A stretch of 64,000 nucleotides of DNA from Janthinobacterium sp. (GCA_025360045.1 JANYCY010000065.1:24730-88729), one strand, 5' to 3'. Numbered from the stretch's first letter, positions 38,142 through 47,548 are shown. Notes: a model not told the origin generated them from the letters alone. Program-made: numbers and translations.

Positions 38142-39299
38142 TTAGTAGCTGCCTTCCAAAACTAATTTGCTGGTAGCTAAATCCACATCACCACGCTCGC
38201 CCAAGGCCACCATGCCGTGGGCTTTTAGCTGCTCGAGCACAGTATTAATGGCGCTGACTTCCAGGCCATAATCGCGCATCCGTGTTTTAACGCCCATGGC
38301 TTCAAAGAAGTCGCGGGTTTTGGCAATCGCGGCATCGATACGCGCGTCATCCGAGCCTTCCGTAATGCCCCATACGCGATCGGCGTATTGCAGCAGTTTT
38401 TCGCGCTTGGCGGCGCGGCGCACATTCAGCATGGATGGCAGAACAATCGCCAGTGTTTGCGCATGGTCGATATTGTATAAAGCGGTCAACTCATGCCCCA
38501 GCAAATGCGTTGCCCAATCTTGCGGTACACCGGCGCCGATCAAGCCATTCAGCGCCATCGTTGCAGCCCACATTAAATTGGCACGTACGGTGTAATCATG
38601 TGGAGTAGCCAGCGCTTGCGGGCCGACTTCGATCAGGGTTTGCAATAGGCTTTCGGCAAAGCGATCTTGCACAGGGGCATAGGCTGGATAAGTTAAATAT
38701 TGCTCGACCACGTGCACAAAGGCATCCACCGCGCCGTTACCAATTTGCCGCGCTGGCAGGCTGTAGGTTTTAGTAGGATCAAGGACGGCAAACTGAGGGA
38801 ATACCAAGGGATTCATAAATGCTAATTTGGTCTTGGTTTCGCTGCGTGTAATCACCGCACCATTATTCATTTCTGAACCAGTAGCGGGCAGAGTCAGCAC
38901 TGCGCCTATTGGCAATGCGGCTTTAATATTCCGGCCGTGCGTAGTCAAAATATCCCAAGGCTCGCCTTCGTACACGGCGGCAGCTGCTGCAAACTTAGCG
39001 CCATCAATGACCGAGCCACCACCCACAGCCAGCAAAAAGTCGATTTTCTCTGCCTTAATCTGTGCCACGGCTTTCATCATGGTTTCATAAGTTGGATTGG
39101 CTTCAATGCCAGAGAATTCAGCAACACTATGGTTTTTTAAGGCATCCATCACTTCGGTGTAAGTGCCATTTTTTTTAATACTACCGCCGCCGTAAAGCAC
39201 CAACACTCGGGCATTTGCAGGCACCAGAGTGGCCAACTTAGCAATCTGGCCTTCGCCAAAAACGATTTGAACGGGGTTGTAAAATTCGAATTGTTGCAT
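38142..39299 (-). CDS. yqhD: NADPH-dependent iron-containing alcohol/aldehyde reductase (YqhD family)
   Basis: A 385-residue enzyme of the group III alcohol dehydrogenases, matching E. coli YqhD in length. It begins with FYNPVQIVFGEGQIAKL. Sites: YGGGSIKKNG and AVGGGSVIDGAKF for the dinucleotide, TLPATGSEMNNGAVI, and the metal-binding Asp/His set (GAVDAFVHVVEQY, ATHLLGHELTALYNIDHAQTLA cut across two segments). YqhD reduces short-chain aldehydes from lipid peroxidation, methylglyoxal and glyoxal. A TetR-type operator lies 28 bases upstream of the start. Confidence 0.93.
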   Translation of the reverse strand: MQQFEFYNPVQIVFGEGQIAKLATLVPANARVLVLYGGGSIKKNGTYTEVMDALKNHSVAEFSGIEANPTYETMMKAVAQIKAEKIDFLLAVGGGSVIDGAKFAAAAAVYEGEPWDILTTHGRNIKAALPIGAVLTLPATGSEMNNGAVITRSETKTKLAFMNPLVFPQFAVLDPTKTYSLPARQIGNGAVDAFVHVVEQYLTYPAYAPVQDRFAESLLQTLIEVGPQALATPHDYTVRANLMWAATMALNGLIGAGVPQDWATHLLGHELTALYNIDHAQTLAIVLPSMLNVRRAAKREKLLQYADRVWGITEGSDDARIDAAIAKTRDFFEAMGVKTRMRDYGLEVSAINTVLEQLKAHGMVALGERGDVDLATSKLVLEGSY

Positions 39300-39326
39300 G
39301 ATGTATTCCTTTTAAGTGTACAAAAA

Positions 39327-39341
39327 TAGACCAGTCGTCTA
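39327..39341. promoter_or_regulatory. NemR-type operator upstream of yqhD
   Basis: The near-palindrome TAGACCAGTCGTCTA lies within a 22-base sequence (39321-39342) repeated exactly at 40125-40146 in front of the regulator gene. E. coli NemR binds a TAGACC...GGTCTA palindrome, which these resemble. It would place yqhD and the downstream nemA under NemR control. Confidence 0.8.
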
Positions 39342-39456
39342 GCTGACATATCAAAAAAATCGGCACGCTGCCGAAGTGTTTATTGCAAAGATTGTTGGAG
39401 GACAAAGCTTAGCTTGTCCATCAGGTATCAAGTTAATCCAATGCTATACATTTTTT

Positions 39457-39516
39457 GTAGGGCGGGTGAAACCCGCGAGCAATACTGAATAAATACGCGG
39501 GTTTCACCCGTCCTAC
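39457..39516. repeat. GTAGGGCGGGTGAAACCCGC palindromic unit, copy B
   Basis: Arms GTAGGGCGGGTGAAACCCGC and GCGGGTTTCACCCGTCCTAC flank about 20 bases. It belongs to the same kind of unit as the copies at 36421 and 40155. Its right edge supplies the stop codon and last residue of the nemR gene. Confidence 0.8.
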
Positions 39517-40109
39517 GAATTCTCTACGCCCAATAGATGGCAAGTGGTTTGCATAGCGGTGTCTAACGCGCTGCCATCCTGACGGATTTTGGTCAGCAGG
39601 CTGGCACCCAACCACATCTGATACAACATCAAGGCCACAGACTGTGCATCCATATCTGGGATCAAAGACCCATCGCAGCGCGGCTCATCCAGCCATTTTG
39701 CCAAGCGCTCAATAACGCCATCCGTACCCTGCTTAAACACCTGCCGCATCGGCTCGGATAAATCAGCCACTTCTGCGGAAAGCTTAACTACCATGCACTG
39801 ATTCGCTTGGCTACATGCCCCTTGGGACATCAGCCAAGTACGCCAATAGTGCATCAGCCGCTCGCTACCGCAATCGTATTGCGTCTCTAAAGACTGCATA
39901 TGCAGCTGATAATTAACAAAATAACGCTCTAAAAGCGCACAGCCAAAGTGCTCTTTTGAGGGAAAATAGTGATAGAACGAACCTTTAGGCACTTCTGCAG
40001 CGGTTAAAATCTCGGCCAGCCCCACAGCGAAGAAGCCCTTTCCTCTGAGAATGGACTCGCCCACTGCCAATAAATGTTCGCGTGTATCTTCGTGTTTTTT
40101 CTTAGCCAT
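39513..40109 (-). CDS. nemR: TetR-family electrophile sensor, NemR-like
   Basis: A 198-residue repressor. The N-terminal helix-turn-helix (residues about 8-55) has TREHLLAVGESIL, LAEILTAAEVPKGSFYHYF and PSKEHF. The C-terminal domain carries NQCMVVKLSAEVADLSEPMR, which aligns with the region of E. coli NemR around its redox-sensing cysteine (Cys106). It probably represses itself and the yqhD-nemA operon until reactive aldehydes or chlorine species modify that Cys. An operator overlaps its promoter at 40131. Its C-terminus runs into a palindromic repeat. Confidence 0.88.
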   Translation of the reverse strand: MAKKKHEDTREHLLAVGESILRGKGFFAVGLAEILTAAEVPKGSFYHYFPSKEHFGCALLERYFVNYQLHMQSLETQYDCGSERLMHYWRTWLMSQGACSQANQCMVVKLSAEVADLSEPMRQVFKQGTDGVIERLAKWLDEPRCDGSLIPDMDAQSVALMLYQMWLGASLLTKIRQDGSALDTAMQTTCHLLGVENS

Positions 40110-40130
40110 GGACGCAGTCTCTCACAAAAA

Positions 40131-40145
40131 TAGACCAGTCGTCTA
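40131..40145. promoter_or_regulatory. NemR-type operator upstream of nemR
   Basis: A second exact copy of TAGACCAGTCGTCTA, 22 bases before the nemR start codon on the minus strand, in an identical 22-base context to the yqhD site. It suggests autorepression. Confidence 0.8.
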
Positions 40146-40154
40146 GTTTTTTAT

Positions 40155-40236
40155 GTAGGGTGGGTAAGTTTTTTTGCCCACGCCTTGGAAAGAGGAATAT
40201 CCGCGTGGGCACGATAAAGCCTTGTGCCCACCCTAC
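40155..40236. repeat. GTAGGGTGGG palindromic intergenic unit, copy C
   Basis: The unit opens GTAGGGTGGGTAAG, has inner GCCCACGCC/CGCGTGGGC arms, and closes GTGCCCACCCTAC. It lies between the nemR promoter region and the cysK stop codon. Confidence 0.85.
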
Positions 40237-40252
40237 ACGATCTATCCCACCA

Positions 40253-41185
40253 TCAATCCAACAAACCTTCAAACAAAGGCGTCGATAAATAACGCTCGCC
40301 AAAGGAAGGAATAATCACGGCAATCAGTTTGCCTGCGTTTTCTGGGCGCTTGCCTAGCTCGATAGCGGCCCAGGTTGCTGCACCTGCGGAAATCCCAGCC
40401 AAAATCCCTTCTTGTGTAGCCAAGGCGCGCGCCGTAGCAAAGGCATCTTCGCTTTTTACCCGAATCACTTCATCGTAGCTTTTAGTATTGAGCACATCGG
40501 GCACAAAACCCGCACCAATCCCTTGAATTGGGTGAGGGCCTTTCTGGCCGCCGCTCAGCACCGGGCTAGCATCTGGCTCTACCGCTACCGCTTTAAATGA
40601 AGGCTTACGCGCTTTTAATACTTCCGAGATCCCCGTGATTGTGCCGCCTGTGCCCACACCCGCCACCAGAATATCGATCTGCCCATCGGTATCATTCCAT
40701 AGCTCTTCAGCCGTGGTGCGGCGGTGGATTTCTGGGTTAGCAGGGTTTTCAAACTGCTGTGGTAAAAAGTAATTGCTGTGCTCAATTACCAAAGCTTTTG
40801 CGGTAGCAATCGCCCCACCCATTCCTTCAGCCGCAGGCGTCAGAACCAAGGTAGCGCCATAGCCGCGTAATAATGCACGGCGCTCTTTAGACATACTTTC
40901 TGGCATAGTGAGCACTAATTTATAGCCACGTGCCGCACAAACCATCGCCAAACCAATGCCGGTATTGCCTGAAGTGGGCTCCACAATCACCGTATCCGGC
41001 CCGATCAGGCCAGCGGCCTCGGCAGCATCGATCATTGCCACCGCAATGCGGTCTTTCACCGAGTGCGAAGGATTAAAGAACTCCAGCTTTGCTACAATCG
41101 TTGCCCCGCTTGCTTGAGCAACACGATTTAACTTTACTAAGGGCGTATTGCCGATCAGATCGGTAATGCTATTGGCGATTTTCAT
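40253..41185 (-). CDS. cysK: Cysteine synthase A (O-acetylserine sulfhydrylase)
   Basis: A 310-residue PLP enzyme that makes cysteine from O-acetylserine and sulfide. Sites: the substrate motif [24 protein letters not shown] with the PLP-binding Lys, [13 protein letters not shown], and the phosphate-binding [10 protein letters not shown], then [11 protein letters not shown]. Length and motifs fit CysK more than CysM. It is monocistronic and divergent from cca with about 90 bases between starts. Confidence 0.95.
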   Translation of the reverse strand: MKIANSITDLIGNTPLVKLNRVAQASGATIVAKLEFFNPSHSVKDRIAVAMIDAAEAAGLIGPDTVIVEPTSGNTGIGLAMVCAARGYKLVLTMPESMSKERRALLRGYGATLVLTPAAEGMGGAIATAKALVIEHSNYFLPQQFENPANPEIHRRTTAEELWNDTDGQIDILVAGVGTGGTITGISEVLKARKPSFKAVAVEPDASPVLSGGQKGPHPIQGIGAGFVPDVLNTKSYDEVIRVKSEDAFATARALATQEGILAGISAGAATWAAIELGKRPENAGKLIAVIIPSFGERYLSTPLFEGLLD

Positions 41186-41277
41186 TCAGCGTCCTTTGTT
41201 AGTTCAGTAAAAGATAGTTGATTGTAGCGGCAATATAATTAACAGATAAAGTGACTAAAAAATCTAAGGAAAGATCA

Positions 41278-42498
41278 ATGAAGGTTTATCGCGTTGGCGG
41301 TGCTGTAAGGGATAAATTGCTGGGCTTACCGGTAAGAGATATTGATTGGGTGGTGGTTGGCAGCACGGCAGAGGCGATGCAAGCACTAGGCTACACGCCT
41401 GTTGGCAAAGATTTTCCAGTGTTTTTGCATCCTAAAACTCACCAAGAATATGCCCTTGCCCGCACCGAACGCAAATCGGGTCATGGTTACAAAGGCTTTA
41501 CCGTATTTGCAAGCGAAGAGGTCACTTTAGAAGAAGACTTGCTGCGCCGCGACCTGACCATTAACGCGATTGCCGAAGACGACGCAGGCCAAATCACCGA
41601 TCCATTTAATGGCCAAGCCGATCTAAAAGCTAAACTATTACGCCACGTCTCCCCCGCCTTTAGCGAAGATCCAGTACGCATTTTACGCCTCGCACGCTTT
41701 GCCGCTCGTTTTGGCTTTGATGTGGCACCAGAAACGCTCAAGCTGATGCAAGACATGGTCAGCAGTGGCGAGGTGGATCATCTAGTCGCAGAAAGAGTTT
41801 GGCAAGAATTTGCCAAGGGGCTGATGGAAGACACACCATCCAAGATGTTTGAAATGCTGCGCCGCTGTGACGCACTGGCTCGTATTGCGCCAGAAATCAA
41901 CGCACTTTGGGGCGTGCCACAGCGTGCCGACTATCATCCAGAAATCGATACCGGTGTGCATGTGATGATGGTGCTGGACTACACCGCCAGCCAAAAATGG
42001 CCACTCACCACCCGCTTTGCCGCGCTTTGCCACGATCTAGGCAAGGCGATCACGCCCGCCGATATTTTGCCAAAGCATATCGGCCACGAAGCACGCGGTG
42101 TGGCGTTGGTTGAGGCTTTATGCGAAAGATTGCGCGTGCCCAGCGATTGCCGAGATTTAGCGCGAATAGTTTGCCGTGAGCACACCCATGTCCACACCGC
42201 AGAACAACTACGCCCCGCCACCGTGCTAGAAGTATTCCAACGCTGCGATGCCTTCAGAAAACCAGAGCGCTTTAAGCAAATGCTCGACGCCTGCCTCGCC
42301 GACGCTCGCGGGCGCACAACGTTTGAAAACTGCGAATACCCGCAAGCCGCCTTTTTATTAAAGCTGCTGGCCGCAGCCAATACCGTAAACAGCGGTGAGA
42401 TTGCCCAAAGCTGTGAAGATAAGGCGATGATTCCTGAGAGGATCAAACAGGCTAGAGTTGCTGCGATTCGAGCGGAAAAAGAAGCGATTCAAGCCTAA
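41278..42498 (+). CDS. cca: Multifunctional CCA-adding tRNA nucleotidyltransferase
   Basis: A 406-residue enzyme that builds and repairs the 3' CCA end of tRNAs. The nucleotidyltransferase head has VYRVGGAVRDKLLGLP and RDIDWVVVG with the catalytic acid pair, and RRDLTINAIAED. The tail holds an HD phosphohydrolase domain (CHDLGKA, then HIGHEARGVALVEAL), as in the gammaproteobacterial/betaproteobacterial multifunctional type. The ATG at 41278 has AAGGAAAG upstream; an in-frame start nine codons earlier is less suited. Confidence 0.95.
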   Translation: MKVYRVGGAVRDKLLGLPVRDIDWVVVGSTAEAMQALGYTPVGKDFPVFLHPKTHQEYALARTERKSGHGYKGFTVFASEEVTLEEDLLRRDLTINAIAEDDAGQITDPFNGQADLKAKLLRHVSPAFSEDPVRILRLARFAARFGFDVAPETLKLMQDMVSSGEVDHLVAERVWQEFAKGLMEDTPSKMFEMLRRCDALARIAPEINALWGVPQRADYHPEIDTGVHVMMVLDYTASQKWPLTTRFAALCHDLGKAITPADILPKHIGHEARGVALVEALCERLRVPSDCRDLARIVCREHTHVHTAEQLRPATVLEVFQRCDAFRKPERFKQMLDACLADARGRTTFENCEYPQAAFLLKLLAAANTVNSGEIAQSCEDKAMIPERIKQARVAAIRAEKEAIQA

Positions 42499-42564
42499 TA
42501 CCAAATAGTAAAAAGCTGGCTTTCATAGCGCACCCCCCCTCGATAAGCCACGACTGCGTCGGAA

Positions 42565-42594
42565 AAAGAAAAGCCCGCCAGTTGCCTGGCGGGC
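42565..42594 (-). terminator. GC-rich hairpin with T-rich tail on the minus strand
   Basis: GCCCGCCA (42573-42580) pairs with TGGCGGGC (42587-42594); T-rich sequence follows on the minus strand only. It lies about 70 bases after the cca stop and may protect cca from, or stop, minus-strand transcription from amtB. 42595-42710 holds no gene. Confidence 0.5.
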
Positions 42595-42713
42595 CCCACA
42601 ATACGCTACTGATAAACTAAGCCAGCACTAAACCGAATCACCTTTAAGAGAGATGTAGTGGTTTATTTGTTGCAGTCAAACAACTTAATCTACTCGTAGC
42701 GAACTGTTTGTAT

Positions 42714-42749
42714 GCCTAAAGGGAGCGTCAATTGGCGCTCCCTTTAGGC
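42714..42749 (-). terminator. Terminator hairpin of glnK-amtB
   Basis: A perfect 14-bp stem GCCTAAAGGGAGCG with its complement and an eight-base loop, 15 bases beyond the amtB stop. Confidence 0.7.
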
Positions 42750-42763
42750 CTTATCTATATTAG

Positions 42764-44170
42764 CTATAGATTATATGCCTTTTCACCGTGGCTCGTCACA
42801 TCCAAGCCTTCACGCTCTTCTTCTTCTGGTACACGCAAGCCAATCACAAGATCAACCAACTTAAAGGCAATAATCGAAACCACAGCCGACCATAGCAAAG
42901 TTGTACCTACGCCGATAGCTTGAATTTTTACTTGCGCAAGGATGGAATAATCAGCAGCTACTTTATTTGCCACATAATCCCAGATACCTGTACCGCCCAA
43001 AGTCGGCGAGGCAAAAACGCCTGTTAAGATCGCCCCTAAAATACCGCCCACGCCGTGCACACCAAACACATCCAGCGCATCATCCACGCCTAGCAAACGC
43101 TTCAGACCATGCACACCCCACAAGCAAACGACCCCTGCTAATAAGCCGATGACCAATGCGCCGCCTACCCCAACAAAACCGCAAGCAGGCGTAATGGCCA
43201 CCAAGCCTGCTACCGCACCTGATGCCGCGCCAAGTAATGAAGGCTTACCTTTTAGTACCCATTCAGCCAGCAACCAAGACATCGTTGCTGCAGCAGTCGC
43301 CAGCCAAGTATTAATAAAGGCCAGCGCCGCCACGCCATTGGCTTCAAGCGCAGATCCAGCATTAAAGCCAAACCAACCAAACCATAATAATGATGCACCA
43401 ATCATGGTCATGGTTAAGCTATGGGGTGTCATTGCTTCACGCCCAAAGCCAATCCGCTTGCCCACCATAAACGCGCCAACCAAACCGGCTACCGCTGCGT
43501 TGATATGCACCACCGTACCACCGGCAAAATCCATCGCGCCTTTTTGGAATAAGAAACCCGCAGTGGCCGTAGCCGCGTCAGCCGCTGCCTGTGTGAGATA
43601 AACGTCCGGCCCTGTCCAGTACCAAACCATATGTGCCATCGGTAGGTAGGAGAAGGTAAACCACAGCGCGCAGAAAGCCAGCACAGCAGCAAACTTAACC
43701 CGCTCGGCAAATGCCCCGACGATCAAGCCGCAGGTAATCGCCGCAAATGCGCCTTGAAAGACCACATAAATCAGCTCAGAGATGCCTACACCCTTAGTAA
43801 AGGTTGCAGCAATCGAATCAGGCGTGACGCCTTTGAGCATCACTTTACTAAACGAGCCAAAGAAAGCATTGCCTTCAGTAAACGCCAGCGAGTAGCCATA
43901 TACCACCCACAGCACTGAAATCATGGCAAACACAGAAAACACCTGCATCAGCACCGACAACATGTTTTTAGAGCGAACCAAGCCACCGTAAAACAGTGCA
44001 AGGCCAGGGATGGACATCAGAATCACCAAGGCGGTAGAGATAAACATCCACGCGTTGTCGCCCTTATTAATGGTATCCACGATGGCAACGGGGGCGGATG
44101 CGACAGCTTCAACTGCGAATCCTTGCGCCGCTGCCGCACTGAGGGCGAATGCTGCAAACATTTTTTTCAT
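42764..44170 (-). CDS. amtB: Ammonium transporter AmtB
   Basis: A 468-residue inner-membrane channel. An N-terminal signal-like segment precedes about 11 transmembrane helices. Conserved family parts: GDNAWMFISTALVILMSIPG, LALFYGGLVRSKN, GGTVVHINAAVAGLVGA with one pore His, and DDALDVFGVHGVGGILGA with the other. It conducts ammonium at low external levels and is gated by GlnK binding to its cytoplasmic face. It follows glnK by 35 bases in one operon under a sigma-54 promoter. Confidence 0.96.
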   Translation of the reverse strand: MKKMFAAFALSAAAAQGFAVEAVASAPVAIVDTINKGDNAWMFISTALVILMSIPGLALFYGGLVRSKNMLSVLMQVFSVFAMISVLWVVYGYSLAFTEGNAFFGSFSKVMLKGVTPDSIAATFTKGVGISELIYVVFQGAFAAITCGLIVGAFAERVKFAAVLAFCALWFTFSYLPMAHMVWYWTGPDVYLTQAAADAATATAGFLFQKGAMDFAGGTVVHINAAVAGLVGAFMVGKRIGFGREAMTPHSLTMTMIGASLLWFGWFGFNAGSALEANGVAALAFINTWLATAAATMSWLLAEWVLKGKPSLLGAASGAVAGLVAITPACGFVGVGGALVIGLLAGVVCLWGVHGLKRLLGVDDALDVFGVHGVGGILGAILTGVFASPTLGGTGIWDYVANKVAADYSILAQVKIQAIGVGTTLLWSAVVSIIAFKLVDLVIGLRVPEEEEREGLDVTSHGEKAYNL

Positions 44171-44205
44171 CGTCTCTCTCCTGCAGATTTTAATTTGGAT
44201 TTTTA

Positions 44206-44574
<369 letters not shown>

Positions 44575-44583
44575 TCAAAGATC

Positions 44584-44600
44584 AGCACGAAGTGTGCCAA
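44584..44600 (-). promoter_or_regulatory. Sigma-54 promoter of glnK-amtB
   Basis: On the minus strand, TTGGCACACTTCGTGCT matches the -24/-12 consensus (TGGCAC, then TGC at the right spacing) with one change in the -12 element. The start of transcription would lie near 44573, about 30 bases before the glnK start codon. Confidence 0.8.
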
Positions 44601-44650
44601 GTGGTAAAACTCACTATTTTCATGATCTTAAAAATCAAACGCCTAGCTAA

Positions 44651-44709
44651 TGCACCAACAATAGACGTTCCATGGTGCACTGCAACTTAAATTTGCACCA
44701 GAGTGGTGC
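44651..44709 (-). promoter_or_regulatory. NtrC-type enhancer sites
   Basis: TGCACCAGAGTGGTGC (44694-44709) fits the NtrC consensus (TGCACC-N5-GGTGCA) almost fully. TGCACCA (44651) and TGGTGCA (44673) are further half sites. They lie 65-125 bases upstream of the sigma-54 element, a normal enhancer distance. Confidence 0.7.
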
Positions 44710-44850
44710 GATCTAAAAACGACAAGCTTCTGCTAAACTTAAATGCCGCAGCGCCCAAGTATCTGGCATGACTTTGCTTTCGCAAACGCGGGGAATCAAT
44801 AAAAAATCGCTAATACTACCGGCGGTATAACAACACCAAGGATATTCAAC

Positions 44851-45111
44851 ATGCTTAAAGATAAATTTTTTGACGAAATCGCCAGCAAAATTACCGAAGC
44901 GATTGCAGCCAGCCCAGCCAAAGATATGGAAAAAAACGCCCGCGCCATGATGGCATCGGCTTTTACCAAAATGGATTTAGTCACCCGCGAAGAATTTGAA
45001 ATCCAACAAGAAGTACTCGCCCGTACTCGTGAAAAACTGCATGAGCTAGAAGCCCGCATCAACGAATTAGAAACCAAACTACACGCCAACAACCCGCAAG
45101 ACGCACTATGA
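44851..45111 (+). CDS. ubiK: UbiK, ubiquinone biosynthesis accessory factor (BMFP domain)
   Basis: An 86-residue protein: MLKDKFFDEIASKITEAI, a central ARAMMASAFTKMDLVTREEF and a C-terminal coiled coil (ARTREKLHELEARINELETK). This is the YqiC/UbiK pattern. UbiK trimers help the UbiJ-containing complex in aerobic ubiquinone synthesis. The stop overlaps the start of the acetyltransferase gene. The upstream 306 bases are the glnK regulatory region, with no gene. Confidence 0.92.
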   Translation: MLKDKFFDEIASKITEAIAASPAKDMEKNARAMMASAFTKMDLVTREEFEIQQEVLARTREKLHELEARINELETKLHANNPQDAL

Positions 45112-45683
45112 TTTTTGGCAAAAAAAAGCCAGAAATAGTGCAGATCAATACCGAGCGCTTAAAGCTTGTGCTGGCCGAGCCTGCACAGGCCTCGCTCTGG
45201 GCAAACTTCCAACAAGAAAATCGCCAGCATCTTGCCCCTTGGGACCCACAACGAGATGAAGACTTTTTCACCCCTTTTGCCTGGCAGCTCAGGCTGGAAA
45301 ATGCTCGCCTACAATATCAACAAGGCAGCGCTATTCACTGGGTATTACTCGATCAACATAGTGCTGAAATGCTAGGGCAATGTAGCTTTAGTAATATCGT
45401 GCAAGGGCCATTTATGGCCTGCCATCTAGGCTATTCGCTGGGCGCAGCAGCAGAGGGGCAAGGGCTAATGAAAGAAGCGCTTGATGCAGCGATCGAGCAT
45501 CTTTTCAGCACCCGAGATTTACACCGGATTATGGCCAACCATCTTCCGCATAATCTACGCAGTGCCAAGCTCTTACAAAGTTTGGGTTTTGAAAAAGAAG
45601 GCTACGCGCGTTCTTACTTAAAAATTGCAGGGCAATGGCAAGATCATGTTTTAAATTCTTTACTGAATCCTGCCCATATGTGA
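45108..45683 (+). CDS. GNAT N-acetyltransferase, RimJ/RimL-like
   Basis: A 191-residue protein with the acetyltransferase fold of RimJ type: INTERLKLVLAEPAQASLWA at the start, IHWVLLDQHSAEMLGQCSF, the acetyl-CoA-binding region GYSLGAAAEGQGLMKEALDA, and HNLRSAKLLQSLGFEKEG. It may acetylate ribosomal protein N-termini or small substrates; the target is not clear. The start overlaps the ubiK stop (ATGA), so the two are co-translated. Confidence 0.87.
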   Translation: MIFGKKKPEIVQINTERLKLVLAEPAQASLWANFQQENRQHLAPWDPQRDEDFFTPFAWQLRLENARLQYQQGSAIHWVLLDQHSAEMLGQCSFSNIVQGPFMACHLGYSLGAAAEGQGLMKEALDAAIEHLFSTRDLHRIMANHLPHNLRSAKLLQSLGFEKEGYARSYLKIAGQWQDHVLNSLLNPAHM

Positions 45684-45804
45684 GCAGTCACACACAGGTC
45701 AGCCCTGAACGCTGTTGCAAGCTATTTTACCTGTACCTATACAAGTACTTCGCTGTATATTCGCCCCCTCAAAAAATGTAATCTAATTGAAAGGAATACA
45801 CAGA

Positions 45805-46500
45805 ATGCAAAAATACGCAGCAGAATTCTTCGGCACTTTCTGGCTGGTACTTGGCGGCTGCGGTAGTGCAGTATTAGCAGCGGCCTTCCCCGCACTAGGA
45901 ATTGGCTTTGTGGGTGTTTCTTTAGCCTTTGGCCTGACCGTTCTAACCATGGCCTATGCGATAGGCCATATTTCTGGCTGCCATCTTAACCCAGCCGTTT
46001 CTATCGGCCTGTGGGCTGCCAAACGCTTTCCTGCCAGTCAACTTGTGCCCTATATCATTGCCCAAGTTTTAGGTGGGATTGTGGCGGCAACCGTGCTGTA
46101 TTTTATCGTAACCGGTAAAGCAGACTACGCAACTCTCGGTGGCTTTGCTTCAAATGGCTACGGTGACTACTCGCCAGGTAAATTCTCCATGGGGGCTGCG
46201 CTCATTACTGAAGTCGTGATGACCATGATGTTTCTGATCATCATCCTAGGTGCAACAGACAAGCGCGCTCCACAAGGCTTTGCGCCTATCGCGATTGGTC
46301 TGGGCCTTACACTGATTCACTTAATCAGCATTCCAGTGACCAACACCTCGGTAAACCCTGCACGTAGTACCGCAGTTGCACTATTTGCAGGTAACTTTGC
46401 AATAAACCAGCTCTGGTTATTCTGGCTGGCCCCGATTGCCGGTGCCATCTTAGGCGCCGTGGTGTACCGCTTTATTGGTGGTGAAGATCAAGCTGCTTAA
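45805..46500 (+). CDS. aqpZ: Aquaporin Z
   Basis: A 231-residue inner-membrane water channel with six helices and two NPA half-helices (GCHLNPAVS and NTSVNPARS). The Arg after the second NPA and the His/Thr environment fit a water-selective pore. Start [20 protein letters not shown] is typical of AqpZ. AAAGGA precedes the ATG at 45805; an ATG six codons earlier has no site. Confidence 0.95.
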   Translation: MQKYAAEFFGTFWLVLGGCGSAVLAAAFPALGIGFVGVSLAFGLTVLTMAYAIGHISGCHLNPAVSIGLWAAKRFPASQLVPYIIAQVLGGIVAATVLYFIVTGKADYATLGGFASNGYGDYSPGKFSMGAALITEVVMTMMFLIIILGATDKRAPQGFAPIAIGLGLTLIHLISIPVTNTSVNPARSTAVALFAGNFAINQLWLFWLAPIAGAILGAVVYRFIGGEDQAA

Positions 46501-46578
46501 TTAATTAAGTAGCGTGTTAAAGGCGCGACTTAATCCCGAGCGCGCTATGTTGAGTTACTTTTAAACAAGGATGCAGCA

Positions 46579-47034
46579 ATGAACGCCATACCTCATGGAT
46601 ACCATACCGCAACGCCTTACTTGATAGTCAACGATGCAGTGAGCGCCATTGAGTTTTATAAAAACGCCTTTAATGCCACGGAAGTGATGCGCTTGGCTGA
46701 CCCGAGCGGCAAAATCGCTCACGCTGAAGTCAGAATCGGTAATTCAGCCATTATGCTGGCTGACGAACATCCTGAGATGGGCTATGTAAGCCCAGCCGCT
46801 TTAGGTCATTCGCCAGTGAGCATCATGCTATATGTAGAACATGTAGATGCTGCTTTTGAGCAGGCGATTAAGCACGGTGCGATTGAGCTACGTGCAGTTA
46901 GCGATCAGTTTTATGGCGATAGGATTGGTACATTAAAAGACCCGTTTGGCCATATCTGGAGCCTTGCCACGCATATTGAAGATGTTTCCCCAGAAGAAAT
47001 CGACAAGCGCTTTGCAGCGTTTTTCACTCAGTAA
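46579..47034 (+). CDS. VOC-family protein (PhnB/glyoxalase-like)
   Basis: A 151-residue protein with two betaalphabetabetabeta modules: TATPYLIVNDAVSAIEFYKN and a second half with MLYVEHVDAAFEQAIKHGA and DRIGTLKDPFGHIWSLATH. The pattern is that of PhnB/YdcG-like members of the vicinal oxygen chelate superfamily. Substrate unknown. AAGGATG lies upstream of the ATG. Single gene with a terminator at 47053. Confidence 0.85.
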   Translation: MNAIPHGYHTATPYLIVNDAVSAIEFYKNAFNATEVMRLADPSGKIAHAEVRIGNSAIMLADEHPEMGYVSPAALGHSPVSIMLYVEHVDAAFEQAIKHGAIELRAVSDQFYGDRIGTLKDPFGHIWSLATHIEDVSPEEIDKRFAAFFTQ

Positions 47035-47052
47035 TACGAATCCCATAAATGC

Positions 47053-47088
47053 AAAAAAGCCGACCTATATAGATAGATCGGCTTTTTT
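47053..47088 (+). terminator. Terminator after the VOC gene, bidirectional
   Basis: AAAAAAGCCGA pairs with TCGGCTTTTTT around a loop of TA-rich bases. The other face could end transcription of RNase P RNA, whose 3' end lies just to the right on the minus strand. Confidence 0.88.
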
Positions 47089-47099
47089 ACTTATTGGGG

Positions 47100-47538
47100 T
47101 TGCGGAGCCGGCCGATAAGCCGGGTTTTGTAGCCTTGAGTTACCCCAAGGTGACAGTCATTCCTCTAGGCCCAGCATTGCTACTGGGCTCGTGCAACCTA
47201 CCCGTAGACTCGGCGGGCCACCTCAACGTCTACTGCTTGGTCTTGCTCCGGATGGGGTTTACCCTGCCGTCCGTGTTGCCACGTCCGCGGTGCGCTCTTA
47301 CCGACAAGCCTTGCGGCCTGCATCCCTGACGGGAACACCTTTTCACCCTTACCTGATCCCAATCCAGCCTTGTTTCAATAAAGGCTTTTAACTTGGGCCA
47401 TCGGCGGTTCAGCTCTCTGTTGCACTTTCCGTCGCCTTGCAACGCCCGGTCGTTAACCGGCATCCTGCCCTATGGAGCCCGGACTTTCCTCCCCCATACC
47501 CTAAAAGTATGGCAGCGACTGTCTAGCCTGCTCCGCAG
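47100..47538 (-). ncRNA. rnpB: RNase P RNA (bacterial type A)
   Basis: On the minus strand the 5' part reads GGAGCAGGCTAGACAGTCGC, followed by the near-universal GAGGAAAGTCCGGGCTCC. Further on come AGAGCGCACCG, GGTAAACCCC, AGAGGAATGACTGTC and the terminal ACAAAACCCGGCTTATCGG. The first and last bases (GCGGAGC with GGCTCCGC) can pair as the P1 stem. The RNA is the catalytic part of RNase P, which trims tRNA 5' ends. Ends are estimated from the P1 pairing to within a few bases. Confidence 0.96.
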
Positions 47539-47548
47539 CGGCGGATTA

